64,000 nucleotides of DNA from positions 7,626,001 through 7,690,000 of the forward strand of contig OZ245717.1 in assembly GCA_965226945.1 (NCBI GenBank), given 5' to 3'. Below, one piece after another: positions 44,190-52,981 of the stretch. Each line of letters opens with the position of its first letter. Position 1 is the first letter of the stretch. The notes beneath the pieces were generated by a model that did not search any database, was not told the origin of the DNA, and saw nothing but the letters and a program-made list of their open reading frames with translations. A program made the position numbers and the translations under genes. This DNA is from SYLG01 sp965226945 (GTDB lineage Bacteria; Planctomycetota; Planctomycetia; Gemmatales; Gemmataceae).

Positions 44190-46028
44190 TCAATTCTCTC
44201 CCGGATATCCATCCAGAGGGAGACAGAGTAACGCCTGGGCGAGTGCTTTCCCCTGGGCGTCGGTACGCAGGCCGCGCCGCAGCACGCCTCGGATCACGAA
44301 ATTCAGGCCAAGAAGGTTGGGCCATTCATACCGGTCCACCCCTTCAAGCCCGATTGGCGCGAAAAACTCCCAGACCTTTTCGGCGGTAAGCCATTCGACC
44401 AGTCCCGGGTAATCCTTGGGGTCCCGCGCCAGAATGCCAACGTTGGCGCTGATGCCCTTATCGCCGCTGCGACCGAATGCGATGTCAATGAGCCGGCGTT
44501 TTTTGGGTGGCAAGGAACCCAGGGGCTCAAAAAAAGAAGGGCGCTTAACCAGCCAGGTATCGGGACCGGCAGCGTTGCGGACACCAGGGACCCGAGGTTC
44601 GTGCGCACCACCCGACGAACCCGGTTTGGGAGGCCATGCTGGGGCGGTTTGACTTAGGGCATGCTCCACGGGCGCTAGAACCTCCACCCGCTCCTCGACT
44701 TGATCAACTGCAATGAGACAGGGCCAGTAACGAAAGACCGAATGAACCCGAGGACGGCCCTCGGCATACCCGGTCGTCCCCTGGGGACCAGCGCTGACCA
44801 GTTCAAAAAACTCGCGAGAAAAGGCCTCGACGGCTCCACGATCGGGCGATTCGACCGCCACCCGAAGCACCGTTTCCTCTTGGCCAGGAAGGATCGCCCC
44901 TACTGGGATCGCGTCACCGGATCCCAAACATTCGATGATGGCATCGCGGTATTGCCAGCCGGACTCTACGAGCCGCTCAAGCACCACGCATCCGGCGCGC
45001 CTGGCTTTGGCCACCGCGTCGGAACCAACAACCGTCACGGTCCCGGCCGCCCGAAAGCCATCGCGGTAGGTCGCGCTCACTTTGAAGGTTTCGGGCCGGG
45101 CAAATCCCTTGGGTCCCTGAACCGCAACCCGGTTGTCTCCCAGATCTTCGAGTTGGATCTCAAGAAAGGAAACGACAACATCGGGACTCAGATACCTTGC
45201 CGGATCGCCAATCTCGTAAATCAACTGTTCCTTGACCGTCTCGAGGGTGACGGCCCCTCCAGAACCCCGCGGCTTGGTCAGGACAAAATGGCCCTTGGAA
45301 TCAATTTCGGCGACCGGGTAACCGATGTTGCCGTTATTAGGCAGGTCAAGCCAGTCGGTGCTGATGCCTCCGGTGGCCTGCGTGCCACATTCAAGCAAAT
45401 GACCGGCCACCGTCGCGCCGGCCAGACGGTCCCAGTCGGTAAGCTTCCAGCCAAAGGAATGCACGCAGGCCGCGACGACCATGGAAGGGTCCGCAACCCG
45501 GCCCGTGATGACGAGGGTCGCCCCCTCGTCGAGAGCGCGGGCCATCCCGCCGCAACCCAGGTAGGCGTTGGCACTGACAAGGCGGGATCGAATCCCCTCG
45601 ATCTCAGTGCCGTCATCCAGATTGGACCACGACCCATCGTTTCGAGTCGGATCGCAAAGTTGAGAAAAAACATCATCGCCGGTCACGATGGCGATGCGCA
45701 CATGGCCGCAACCGCCCTCAAGCAGTACTTTTTGGCAGGCCTTGGCGCACGCAAGAGGATTGAGTCCTCCGGCATTGGCAATCAACCGGCACTGGCCGCC
45801 GCGGACCCAGTAACCGCAGAGGCTTCGGACCACTCCCACAAAATCGGCGGGAAACCCGGTGGAAGGATCCCGCTCGCGCTGTTGCGCCAGGATCGACATC
45901 GTGACTTCCGCCAGGTAATCCATGGTCAGAAAATCGAGATCCGGCTGCGCGGTGAGCAATTCGGCCGCCGCCTGGGGACGATCGCCCCAAAATGCCTGGG
46001 CGTTTCCCACCCGTATGATTCGGTTCAC
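44190..46028 (-). CDS. AtuA-like protein (DUF1446 family, acyclic terpene utilisation; 612 aa)
   Basis: The first 450 residues match the AtuA/DUF1446 pattern: DFLTMDYLAEVTMSIL near residue 34, ANAGGLNPLACAKACQKVL near 84, and VVAACVHSFGW in the middle. The C-terminal domain has the characteristic AFGRSGDKGISANVGILAR near residue 510. AtuA is required for growth on citronellol/geraniol in Pseudomonas, but its reaction is not known to me. The GTG start at 46028 overlaps the stop of the carboxylase beta gene by 4 bases (GTGA), showing translational coupling. Partnership with an MCC-type carboxylase beta subunit is a recurring arrangement. Confidence 0.88.
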   Translation of the reverse strand: MNRIIRVGNAQAFWGDRPQAAAELLTAQPDLDFLTMDYLAEVTMSILAQQRERDPSTGFPADFVGVVRSLCGYWVRGGQCRLIANAGGLNPLACAKACQKVLLEGGCGHVRIAIVTGDDVFSQLCDPTRNDGSWSNLDDGTEIEGIRSRLVSANAYLGCGGMARALDEGATLVITGRVADPSMVVAACVHSFGWKLTDWDRLAGATVAGHLLECGTQATGGISTDWLDLPNNGNIGYPVAEIDSKGHFVLTKPRGSGGAVTLETVKEQLIYEIGDPARYLSPDVVVSFLEIQLEDLGDNRVAVQGPKGFARPETFKVSATYRDGFRAAGTVTVVGSDAVAKARRAGCVVLERLVESGWQYRDAIIECLGSGDAIPVGAILPGQEETVLRVAVESPDRGAVEAFSREFFELVSAGPQGTTGYAEGRPRVHSVFRYWPCLIAVDQVEERVEVLAPVEHALSQTAPAWPPKPGSSGGAHEPRVPGVRNAAGPDTWLVKRPSFFEPLGSLPPKKRRLIDIAFGRSGDKGISANVGILARDPKDYPGLVEWLTAEKVWEFFAPIGLEGVDRYEWPNLLGLNFVIRGVLRRGLRTDAQGKALAQALLCLPLDGYPGEN

Positions 46029-47611
46029 ACTTCCCTCACCTGGGATTTTGAGTTTTTGAGATCTTCAGGAGAAACCAGGGAAAGTGCCGAACCCACCCAG
46101 AGACGGGTCTGGTCCGGGGCGATGATCGCATCGACCCAGCCACGAGCCGCCCCGTAGCGGATTTCGGTCTGGGATTGGTATTGGCTACGAACCGTTTCCC
46201 CGAGTTGGGCGATCTCTTCGGGGGAAAGGCGTTTGCCCGATTTTTCCGCATCGCGCACGCGCAGACTCAACAGGGTTTCGGCCGCCTGGTTTCCCCCCAT
46301 GACCGCGAACCGCGCCTGAGGCCAGGCCAGAAACAAAGCCGGATCGTAGGCCCGCCCGCACAAGACATAATTTCCCGCCCCGTGCGAGCTGCCAACTACC
46401 ACGGTGATCTTGGGCACTGTTGCGGTGCTCATCGCCTTGACCATGCGCGCCCCAGAAAGGATGATGCCGGACTGCTCGGCCTGTTTGCCCACCATGAACC
46501 CCTGGACATCCTGCAAAAAGAGCAGGGGAATCCGGTTTTGCTCGCAATCGAAAATGAACCGAGCTCCCTTTTCCGCCGCATCTTCGTAAAGGACCCCGCC
46601 GATCTGAATCCCCTTGCCGGCGGCCTGGGTGCGCTTGCGTTGATTGGCCAGAATGCCAACAGGGCATCCTAATATTCGGGCGTAACCGGTCACCAGACTG
46701 GCACCATAGTCGGGCTTGAACTCCTCAAAGCTCTCCCCATCAATGACGCAATCGATCAGATCGCGCATTTCGTATTCGCCGTTCCCATCGCCAGGAACGA
46801 TGTCATAAAGATCTTCCGCGCCTCGTTTGGGTTCCTTCCAGGAGGCGGGCGCTGTGCGCGCAGGCATGAGCCCCATGAGAGCACGGATTCGGGTCAGACA
46901 GGCCGGATCGTCCTTTTCATGGAAATCGACCGTTCCGCTGATGCGGGAATGCATAGTCGCGCCGCCCAGTTCCTCCGCATCGACCGTTTGCCCGATCGCC
47001 GCCTTGACCAGGGCCGGGCCTGCCAGGCAGAGCTGGCTTCCCTCGGTCATGAGGATCTTGTCGCAGAGCACGGGCAAGTAGGCTCCGCCGGCGATGCAAT
47101 TTCCCATGACGGCGGCGATCTGGGGAATGCCCTCGGCGGACAGGATCGAGTTGTTGCGAAAGATGCGGCCGAAATCATCTTCGTCGGGGAAAATTTCGTC
47201 TTGCAGCGGCAAAAACACACCGGCGGAATCGACGAGATACACCAGGGGCAAGCGCAGGCGGTGCGCGATTTTTTGGGCGCGAATCAGCTTTTTCACCGAC
47301 TGGGGAAACATCGCCCCGGCCTTGACCGTGGCATCGTTGGCCGCGATGAGGCAAGGCTGTCCACTGACCCAACCGATCCCGGCGACCAGACCCGCGGCGG
47401 GCACTTCGCCCCATTCGGGATAGAGCTTCCAGGCCGCCCACAGGCCCAGTTCCAGGAAAGGCCGGTCGGGGTCCAGCAGGAGTTGCAGTCGTTCCCGGAC
47501 AGGCAGGCGGCCCAGTTTTCTTTGCCTTTGCTGTCCGGCGGATCCTCCTCCCTGGCGTAAAGCTCTTTCCTGATCCAGCGTCGATTCGGTGATTTCACGA
47601 AGGTTTGGCAT
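46025..47611 (-). CDS. Acyl-CoA carboxylase beta (carboxyltransferase) subunit, methylcrotonyl/geranyl-CoA type (528 aa)
   Basis: The carboxyltransferase moves CO2 from biotin to an acyl-CoA. Signatures specific to methylcrotonyl-CoA and geranyl-CoA carboxylases are present: LQDEIFPDEDDFGRIF near residue 138, VMGNCIAGGAYLPVL near 170, GFMVGKQAEQSGI near 380 and GAGNYVLCGRAYDP near 420. Length agrees with the family (about 535). No biotin carboxylase/biotin carrier alpha subunit is encoded in the window, so it must use one made elsewhere. The gene leads a three-gene operon with the AtuA-like protein and an acyl-CoA ligase, pointing to leucine or isoprenoid acid degradation. Confidence 0.92.
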   Translation of the reverse strand: MPNLREITESTLDQERALRQGGGSAGQQRQRKLGRLPVRERLQLLLDPDRPFLELGLWAAWKLYPEWGEVPAAGLVAGIGWVSGQPCLIAANDATVKAGAMFPQSVKKLIRAQKIAHRLRLPLVYLVDSAGVFLPLQDEIFPDEDDFGRIFRNNSILSAEGIPQIAAVMGNCIAGGAYLPVLCDKILMTEGSQLCLAGPALVKAAIGQTVDAEELGGATMHSRISGTVDFHEKDDPACLTRIRALMGLMPARTAPASWKEPKRGAEDLYDIVPGDGNGEYEMRDLIDCVIDGESFEEFKPDYGASLVTGYARILGCPVGILANQRKRTQAAGKGIQIGGVLYEDAAEKGARFIFDCEQNRIPLLFLQDVQGFMVGKQAEQSGIILSGARMVKAMSTATVPKITVVVGSSHGAGNYVLCGRAYDPALFLAWPQARFAVMGGNQAAETLLSLRVRDAEKSGKRLSPEEIAQLGETVRSQYQSQTEIRYGAARGWVDAIIAPDQTRLWVGSALSLVSPEDLKNSKSQVREV

Positions 47612-48139
47612 GATGCTTCCGGGGGAGAGTCCTGGATTTTATTTTTTCTACTTGCTCTCGGGAAAGGTACATCCTCAGAGAGCCAGCCCTCTGGAAGGCC
47701 CCATGAGCGCCCTCAACGCTTTGCGGGATATCCCTGATCTCGTTTCCATTTAAGTAGACCCTCACCAAGCATCCCCGGAAAGTAAGAAGTTGGGATAGAA
47801 CGAAAAAACCCCGAACCTCACGAGGTTTCAGCAGTTTTCTGATTCGTTGAACAGAATCCTGTCAACCGACGAGATGGGAGTTTCGAGTGAAGGGTAAGAT
47901 AGCCCGACAACTGGCGTGGCGCAAGCGTCGGGTTCTTGGTCGGCGGGACGAACAGCCACCATCGCTTCGATGCGGCCTCAAGGGGCCTTCGGGTGAAATA
48001 TGGTCCTCAAGGAGCCTCCAACACCCAGGGCCGCGCCGGGCGAGCCCGAAGGCAATAGGAGGCATCCCGGAAACGCGGCCACCGGAAAGGTCCGAGCGGC
48101 CCTCTCGAGCGGCCGCCACTGCCAACGACGAACGAGGCA
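47612..48139. other. Intergenic region with no convincing gene
   Basis: This stretch of about 530 bases separates the carboxylase operon from the erythromycin-esterase-like gene. The right half is GC-rich and has open frames on both strands, but none has a ribosome binding site or recognisable protein. A small hairpin with adjacent T-run lies at 47803-47828. The left end should contain the promoter of the carboxylase operon. Confidence 0.5.
47803..47828 (-). terminator. Possible terminator hairpin
   Basis: On the minus strand AACCTC-GT-GAGGTT is followed by CGGGG and a run of six T. It could end transcription coming from the esterase-like gene at 48140. The stem is short and the loop tight, so confidence is low. 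Confidence 0.3.
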
Positions 48140-49291
48140 TCATTTGGGAGTTCTGCGCGGTCCCTCCAACACTTCTTTGCAGCGCCTGCGGAAGTCTTCA
48201 GCGGCGGGAGAAGGACCCGTGGTGGGCGACCCTGGCGGCCGCATCGCCGAGAGGCGGCTGGCGCGCATCTCGACATATTCGGGGTCCGCGCACAGAGATT
48301 TGGGTAGGTCGCCAAACGTGATCTCGGCTGTAGGGCCGAGATAAAGCAACGCGTCGAACTGTTCTTGCATCGCTCCGCCAATTGCCTCTCCCAAGTCGAC
48401 CGGAACCGGTCCGTTCGGGCCAGGACGCATGATCATGCCCAAGCCCTTCGGGTAGTAAAAAGTGAAGGGCGCCTTCCCGAGTGCCGTGTCCTTGATCAGC
48501 GTCAGGCTCGGCTTCTTCCAGGTCGCGATATCGGGCTGAAGTGCGGGGAGTTCCTGGCCAAGGCCCGTGAAGGTCCAGACGGAAAAGACCTTGACGCCGG
48601 CTATCTCAAGCTGGCTGACAATCGTCCCCGACGGAGACCGAACCGGTTTGCCGGGGAGAGGGGGCGGCGACTCCGGCTGCCTGCGCAGATAGTGCATCTC
48701 TCCATAGACGATCAGTGCCTTGCGCTTTTTCGCGATCACCTCGCGCTGGATGAGTTCCGCGGGAAAACGGTCGCTACGTCCTGCCGGCGCTGCCGGGTTG
48801 GCGGGATCGTAGGTATAGGGCGTGTCGCCCAGCAGCACGCGGAGCTGTTTTGCCTTGGGCAGTTTCTGGTTGATCTCGCGGATAGTGCGGAACATGTCGG
48901 CGTAGATATCGCGGTCCCAGACTTCGCTGGGCTGGGTCGTCTCCAGCCACGCCATGCGAAGCTCCTTCTCGGGAACGGTCTCGCCGGCAATGTAGCGATC
49001 CATCATCGACTGATGGCGCCCGTTGCCACATTCGACGACAATGTCGTTGACGATGTTCTGGAAGGACGGGTCGCGATAGAGCTTCGCGCGGAAAGCCGCG
49101 CCCTGTTCATTGCCATGTGCGCCTTCGCCCAGCGCCACGACATCGTGCGTTTTGAACGCATCGACCATGCCGCCTATCGGATCGAGAGCCTTCGCGGCAT
49201 TGGCCTGCGCGAAGCCGGCCGAAGGGAAAACCAACAAGAGAACCATCGGTAGGGCCATCAGTATGCCGGCGGATCGTGTGGACCGTTGCAT
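48140..49291 (-). CDS. Secreted erythromycin-esterase/ChaN-like protein (383 aa)
   Basis: A signal peptide (LMALPMVLLLVFPSAGFAQA) leads into a domain with VVALGEGAHGNEQG near residue 51, VVECGNGRHQ near 85 and LIVYGEMHYLRR near 195. The GExxHG-type Glu/His pairs are those of the EreA/ChaN (Tiki-like) superfamily. Members include erythromycin esterases and haem-binding lipoproteins, and the true substrate cannot be told. The C-terminal 40 residues are Arg/Pro-rich. It is followed upstream by an AraC-type regulator on the same strand, 202 bases away. The codon choice looks somewhat more GC-rich than neighbouring genes, and the gene breaks up the catabolic cluster. Confidence 0.75.
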   Translation of the reverse strand: MQRSTRSAGILMALPMVLLLVFPSAGFAQANAAKALDPIGGMVDAFKTHDVVALGEGAHGNEQGAAFRAKLYRDPSFQNIVNDIVVECGNGRHQSMMDRYIAGETVPEKELRMAWLETTQPSEVWDRDIYADMFRTIREINQKLPKAKQLRVLLGDTPYTYDPANPAAPAGRSDRFPAELIQREVIAKKRKALIVYGEMHYLRRQPESPPPLPGKPVRSPSGTIVSQLEIAGVKVFSVWTFTGLGQELPALQPDIATWKKPSLTLIKDTALGKAPFTFYYPKGLGMIMRPGPNGPVPVDLGEAIGGAMQEQFDALLYLGPTAEITFGDLPKSLCADPEYVEMRASRLSAMRPPGSPTTGPSPAAEDFRRRCKEVLEGPRRTPK

Positions 49292-49493
49292 TGTCGTGAC
49301 TCAACCTCCATTATGTCGCTTTCGAATACGCCACGATGCGACCGGCGGGCGATGATCCCACCGTCCGTGTCGCAATGATGGCTCCATTTCACATGGCGAG
49401 CCGATTACTCGGCCATTGCTCGGCCATGCCTCGGCATTATCGGCACTCTCTAGGTCGCGGTCTTGTGCCTGCAGAACATGCCGTAGGATGAGC

Positions 49494-50315
49494 TTAGCGC
49501 ACTCGCATGCGCCGACGGTATTCCCCTGGGGTCATGCCGCCATATTGCCGGAAGGTCTTGGTGAAGTGGCTCTGATCCGAGAAGCCAGAAGCGAGGGCGA
49601 TGTCCGCCAGCGGCATGTCGGTTGTGGAGAGACTGTGGCACGCCGCCTCGACGCGCAGCCGGCGGAGGTATTCTCCCACGGAACAGCCGTGCTCCCTTCT
49701 AAAGGCGCGGGCCAGGTGGACAGGGTGGACGGCGACCGCGGCGGCGATGGTGTCGAGAGACAGCCGTTCCGTGAGCCGGTCACGGAGAAGCTCACAGGCT
49801 CGGTCTAGCCACCGTGGAGCCATGCGTCTTCGGTCGGCGGATTCCCGCCGGGACGCCTCGGCGATCACTTCCAAGGCCATCCCTTCCAGAGCCAAGAGCG
49901 AGGCACCGTCCTGCCTCCTGAATTCCCGGTAGAGTCGCATCGCCAGCCAGGGCACCACCCCGCTGCGGAACTCGCCTCGCTCTTCGAGGATGGGCGAATG
50001 CTCTCGGATGGTGTCGGCACGGTTCTGAGAGATCTCGAGGTGAAAAGCTCGTCCTCCGGCCCCCGGCCATCGATTGGCATGGGGGGCGCCGGCCGGGTGG
50101 AACACCAGGGTGGACGGGCCGCAAGTGCTCGTCCGGCGACCGCAGGTTTCCTCGCACGCGCCCTCGATCACGAGGTAAAAGAACGCGTGATCGTGAACGT
50201 GCGTGGGAATGTCGGAGGCAGCCGAGTACGAAGATTCCGCGAACGTCAGGCCGGAGACCTCGAGGCGGCCCCGCGCTTGCCCGAAAAAGGTCCCGGCAGT
50301 AAGTCTCTGGGTCAT
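49494..50315 (-). CDS. AraC-family transcriptional regulator (273 aa)
   Basis: The C-terminal 100 residues hold two helix-turn-helix motifs of the AraC type: LDTIAAAVAVHPVHLARAFR, and LADIALASGFSDQSHFTKTF followed by GGMTPGEYRRRMR. The N-terminal half is a cupin-like sensing domain with THVHDHAFFYLVIEG and HPAGAPHANRW, whose His-rich pattern suggests ligand or metal binding. The ATG at 50315 is chosen over a TTG at 50354; neither has a clear ribosome binding site. It is divergent from the enoyl-CoA hydratase gene at 50614 and upstream of the esterase-like gene, so it may regulate either one. Confidence 0.9.
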   Translation of the reverse strand: MTQRLTAGTFFGQARGRLEVSGLTFAESSYSAASDIPTHVHDHAFFYLVIEGACEETCGRRTSTCGPSTLVFHPAGAPHANRWPGAGGRAFHLEISQNRADTIREHSPILEERGEFRSGVVPWLAMRLYREFRRQDGASLLALEGMALEVIAEASRRESADRRRMAPRWLDRACELLRDRLTERLSLDTIAAAVAVHPVHLARAFRREHGCSVGEYLRRLRVEAACHSLSTTDMPLADIALASGFSDQSHFTKTFRQYGGMTPGEYRRRMRVR

Positions 50316-50613
50316 CGTAACCGCATCGTCGGGTGGCTCGCGAGGAATGGACAACCGGAACGTGATCCTAGCCGGCCGGCCTCAATTCTACCAGAAGATC
50401 GACCCCAATTTCCCCTGTGGCTTTCGGATGGGTGAGGCCCCCTTTTTCCCGCGATTCCTTACGCCGACCTCGCTCGCCAAAAACCGATGGGGTCGAGAGC
50501 ATCCGGTTTGCCCAGGAGATCTCATCCGTGCCAAGTCCCATAGAAAAGCCACGGCCTATCCCGGTTCCGCTTCATGGGATCACCGCCAGGAGGATTCTCC
50601 TTACTGGAGAAAA

Positions 50614-51513
50614 ATGGACATGAACTTGCAACACCTCAAAGTCGTGGAACACCCCGCGGGCGCGACTCTGGTTGACCTGGATGTCCGGGACAAACGGCTC
50701 AATGTCCTGAGCGAGGAGGTCTTTGCCGACCTGGATCAGGTCATTCGTGACCTGGCCAAGGCCCCCAAAGAGCGTCCCATCTTTCTACGCAGCGGCAAGG
50801 AAAAGGGGTTTGTGGTTGGGGCTGACCTGCGTCGTTTGAAAGAACTCACCGAGCCCGAGGCTGTCGACCGGTTCCTCAAGAAAGGCCAGGAGACGATGAG
50901 GGCCTGGGCCAATTTGCCCAACCCGACCATCGCCTGGGTAAAAGGCATGGCACTGGGAGGCGGCCTGGAGCTGGCCCTTTCCTGCAAGTATCTCCTGGTT
51001 AGCCAGGGGCCGAATGTCCAGCTTGGTTTGCCCGAAACCAAACTGGGGCTGCTGCCCGGTTGGGGAGGCACTCAACTTTTGCCTCGCCGGATCGGTTTCG
51101 AGGCCGCGTTGACCATGCTGCTGACGGGAGAACCGATCGACGAAAACCGAGCTTTGGCCTTGGGCCTCGCCGATGGAACCTGGGTACCCGACTCCGAGTC
51201 GACCCAACTGGAATCCTGGATCGAAACGATTCACCAAAAGAAGGGAGAAAACCTCCCAACCCGTCCTACACAGACCGAACTGCAAGCGCAACGGGCGCGC
51301 TTCGACGAGAGTCTTCCCCTTTGGTCGCAACTTCTGGGAGGAACTGTCGAGGAGGAGATTCTGCGAGCACGACGGGCCATTCTAAGCGCGGTGTTTACGG
51401 GTGTCGAAAAAGGAATCGAAGCCGGCCTGGATGAGGAACGGAAACAGTTTTGCCCACTCGTTGGCGACCCGAAAGTTCAGGCCCACCTGGATCGCTTCAT
51501 GCCAAAAAAGTAA
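50614..51513 (+). CDS. Enoyl-CoA hydratase, FadB N-terminal-domain type (299 aa)
   Basis: A crotonase-fold hydratase that adds water to 2-enoyl-CoA. Both catalytic glutamates are present: Glu119 in ALGGGLELALSC and Glu141 in LGLPETKLGLLPGWGGTQ. The oxyanion segment is FVVGADLRRL. The C-terminal 80 residues (ending GLDEERKQFCPLVGDPK) look like the linker after the hydratase domain of FadB/FadJ, but no dehydrogenase domain follows, so it is a stand-alone hydratase of split-multienzyme type. The ATG at 50614 is preceded by GGAGAAAA. It converges on the thiolase gene with a 24-base gap. Confidence 0.9.
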   Translation: MDMNLQHLKVVEHPAGATLVDLDVRDKRLNVLSEEVFADLDQVIRDLAKAPKERPIFLRSGKEKGFVVGADLRRLKELTEPEAVDRFLKKGQETMRAWANLPNPTIAWVKGMALGGGLELALSCKYLLVSQGPNVQLGLPETKLGLLPGWGGTQLLPRRIGFEAALTMLLTGEPIDENRALALGLADGTWVPDSESTQLESWIETIHQKKGENLPTRPTQTELQAQRARFDESLPLWSQLLGGTVEEEILRARRAILSAVFTGVEKGIEAGLDEERKQFCPLVGDPKVQAHLDRFMPKK

Positions 51514-51537
51514 GTACGAGAAAAAAACGGGAGCGAT

Positions 51538-52713
51538 TCAAACCACCTCACGCTCAATCATCATGGCCACGGCCTCGCCGCCGCCTAAGCAGAGAGTCGC
51601 AACGCCCCGAGTCAATTTTCGCGTGGTCAACGCGCTCATGAGTGTGACGAGCACGCGCATCCCGCTGCAACCAATGGGGTGCCCCAGCGCGATCGCACCC
51701 CCGTTAACATTGACACTTTCCGGATTGAGATCCAGTTGTTGAATGCATGCAAGCGTTTGCGAAGCAAAAGCCTCGTTGATTTCGTAAAGATCAATGTCAC
51801 GGTCCGTCACACCGGTTTGCTTCCACAGTTTTTGCACGGCACCCACCGGGGCAAGAAAGAGGTCCTCCGGTTTTTGACTCATCACCGCATAGCCCACGAT
51901 TCGAAAGCACTCGGCCGTTTTCAGGGATTCTCTGACTTCGCGGTCCATCACCAGAACCGACGCAGCTCCGTCCGCCAGGCTTGAGGAGTTTCCCGCGGTC
52001 ACGGTTCCGTTGGGATCAAAGGCCGGACGCAATCGTGCGAGTTTTTCCAGATTGGTGTCGGCGCGCGGGCCACTATCCCGGACCATCGTTTGCTCTTTTG
52101 AGAGGGGAATGGGAACGATTTCCGCGGCAAAATCGCCCCGTTCTTGGGCCGCCAAGGCACGTTGGTGACTCAAAAGCGCCCACTCATCCTGGGCCTGACG
52201 GGTGATCCCGTAGTCCTTGGCCACCCGTTCGGCATAAACGCCCATCAGGCTGTTGCCGCGGGAACAAAAAAGGCCATCCACTTCGATCGAGTCGAGCAGG
52301 GGCTGGTTTCCGTATTTCCACCCGCTCCTGGCAGCACGCAACAGGTGGGGCGCCATGCTCATGCTTTCCATGCCGGCGGCGAGGATCGCCTTCTGTTCCC
52401 CGGCCCGAATCGTGCGGGCCGCCAACATGGCCGCAAACAAACCCGACCCGCAAACCTTGTTGACCGTGACGGCGCCCACCTGAACGGGCAATCCGGCTTC
52501 AAGCAAGGCCTGTCGGGCAGGGGCTTGGCCCACGCCCGCCGTGATCACCTGTCCGATGATGCCCTCGCCAACCTGGGAATCCGCGAGCCCCGCGGCGCTG
52601 AGCGTGGCTCGGATCGACCATCCCGCAAGACGAGGCGCGGGAAAGCTGGCAAGCTCGCCCAGAAACCTTCCAATGGGGGTTCTTTTTCCCGCTGCCACAA
52701 AGATCTCGGACAT
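51538..52713 (-). CDS. Acetyl-CoA acetyltransferase (thiolase, 391 aa)
   Basis: This enzyme cleaves acetoacetyl-CoA (or another 3-ketoacyl-CoA) with CoA. All active-site residues are visible: Cys88 in VNKVCGSGL, His345 in GGAIALGHPIGCSG and Cys375 in ATLCLGGGEA, together with the NEAFA block. Length and spacing match biosynthetic-type/degradative acetyl-CoA acetyltransferases of about 390 residues. The start at 52713 is fixed by the conserved MSEIFVAAGKRTPIG and an AAGGGAG ribosome binding site; an in-frame upstream start has neither. With the dehydrogenases and hydratases in this region it would complete butyryl-CoA degradation to acetyl-CoA. Confidence 0.95.
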   Translation of the reverse strand: MSEIFVAAGKRTPIGRFLGELASFPAPRLAGWSIRATLSAAGLADSQVGEGIIGQVITAGVGQAPARQALLEAGLPVQVGAVTVNKVCGSGLFAAMLAARTIRAGEQKAILAAGMESMSMAPHLLRAARSGWKYGNQPLLDSIEVDGLFCSRGNSLMGVYAERVAKDYGITRQAQDEWALLSHQRALAAQERGDFAAEIVPIPLSKEQTMVRDSGPRADTNLEKLARLRPAFDPNGTVTAGNSSSLADGAASVLVMDREVRESLKTAECFRIVGYAVMSQKPEDLFLAPVGAVQKLWKQTGVTDRDIDLYEINEAFASQTLACIQQLDLNPESVNVNGGAIALGHPIGCSGMRVLVTLMSALTTRKLTRGVATLCLGGGEAVAMMIEREVV

Positions 52714-52981
52714 GGTAGAACTCCCTTGGAAAGTAGAATGCAGAGGGTTGGGGCAGTCACTCTGTCGCAAGATTGGGGTTCAGCCAGAAACCTCTTGAAG
52801 CGAAGGGCCAAGACCAAACCAATCCCTCAGGGCTCTTTCCGCTCATCGCAAGGATTTCAGGCTCCAAAGGATTGTAGCATGAACCATGCACCATCATGAT
52901 GCACCCGAATGTGCCCAAACCCCTGGGACCAATTGCGATCAAGCTCTCCATTCGGCTGAGGCCATTCCCTTGAGTCCATTC

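Noticed and set aside
47862..48143. Minus-strand 93-residue frame in the intergenic stretch
   Set aside because: No ribosome binding site, and Arg/Ser/Pro-rich composition typical of a shadow frame in GC-rich DNA.
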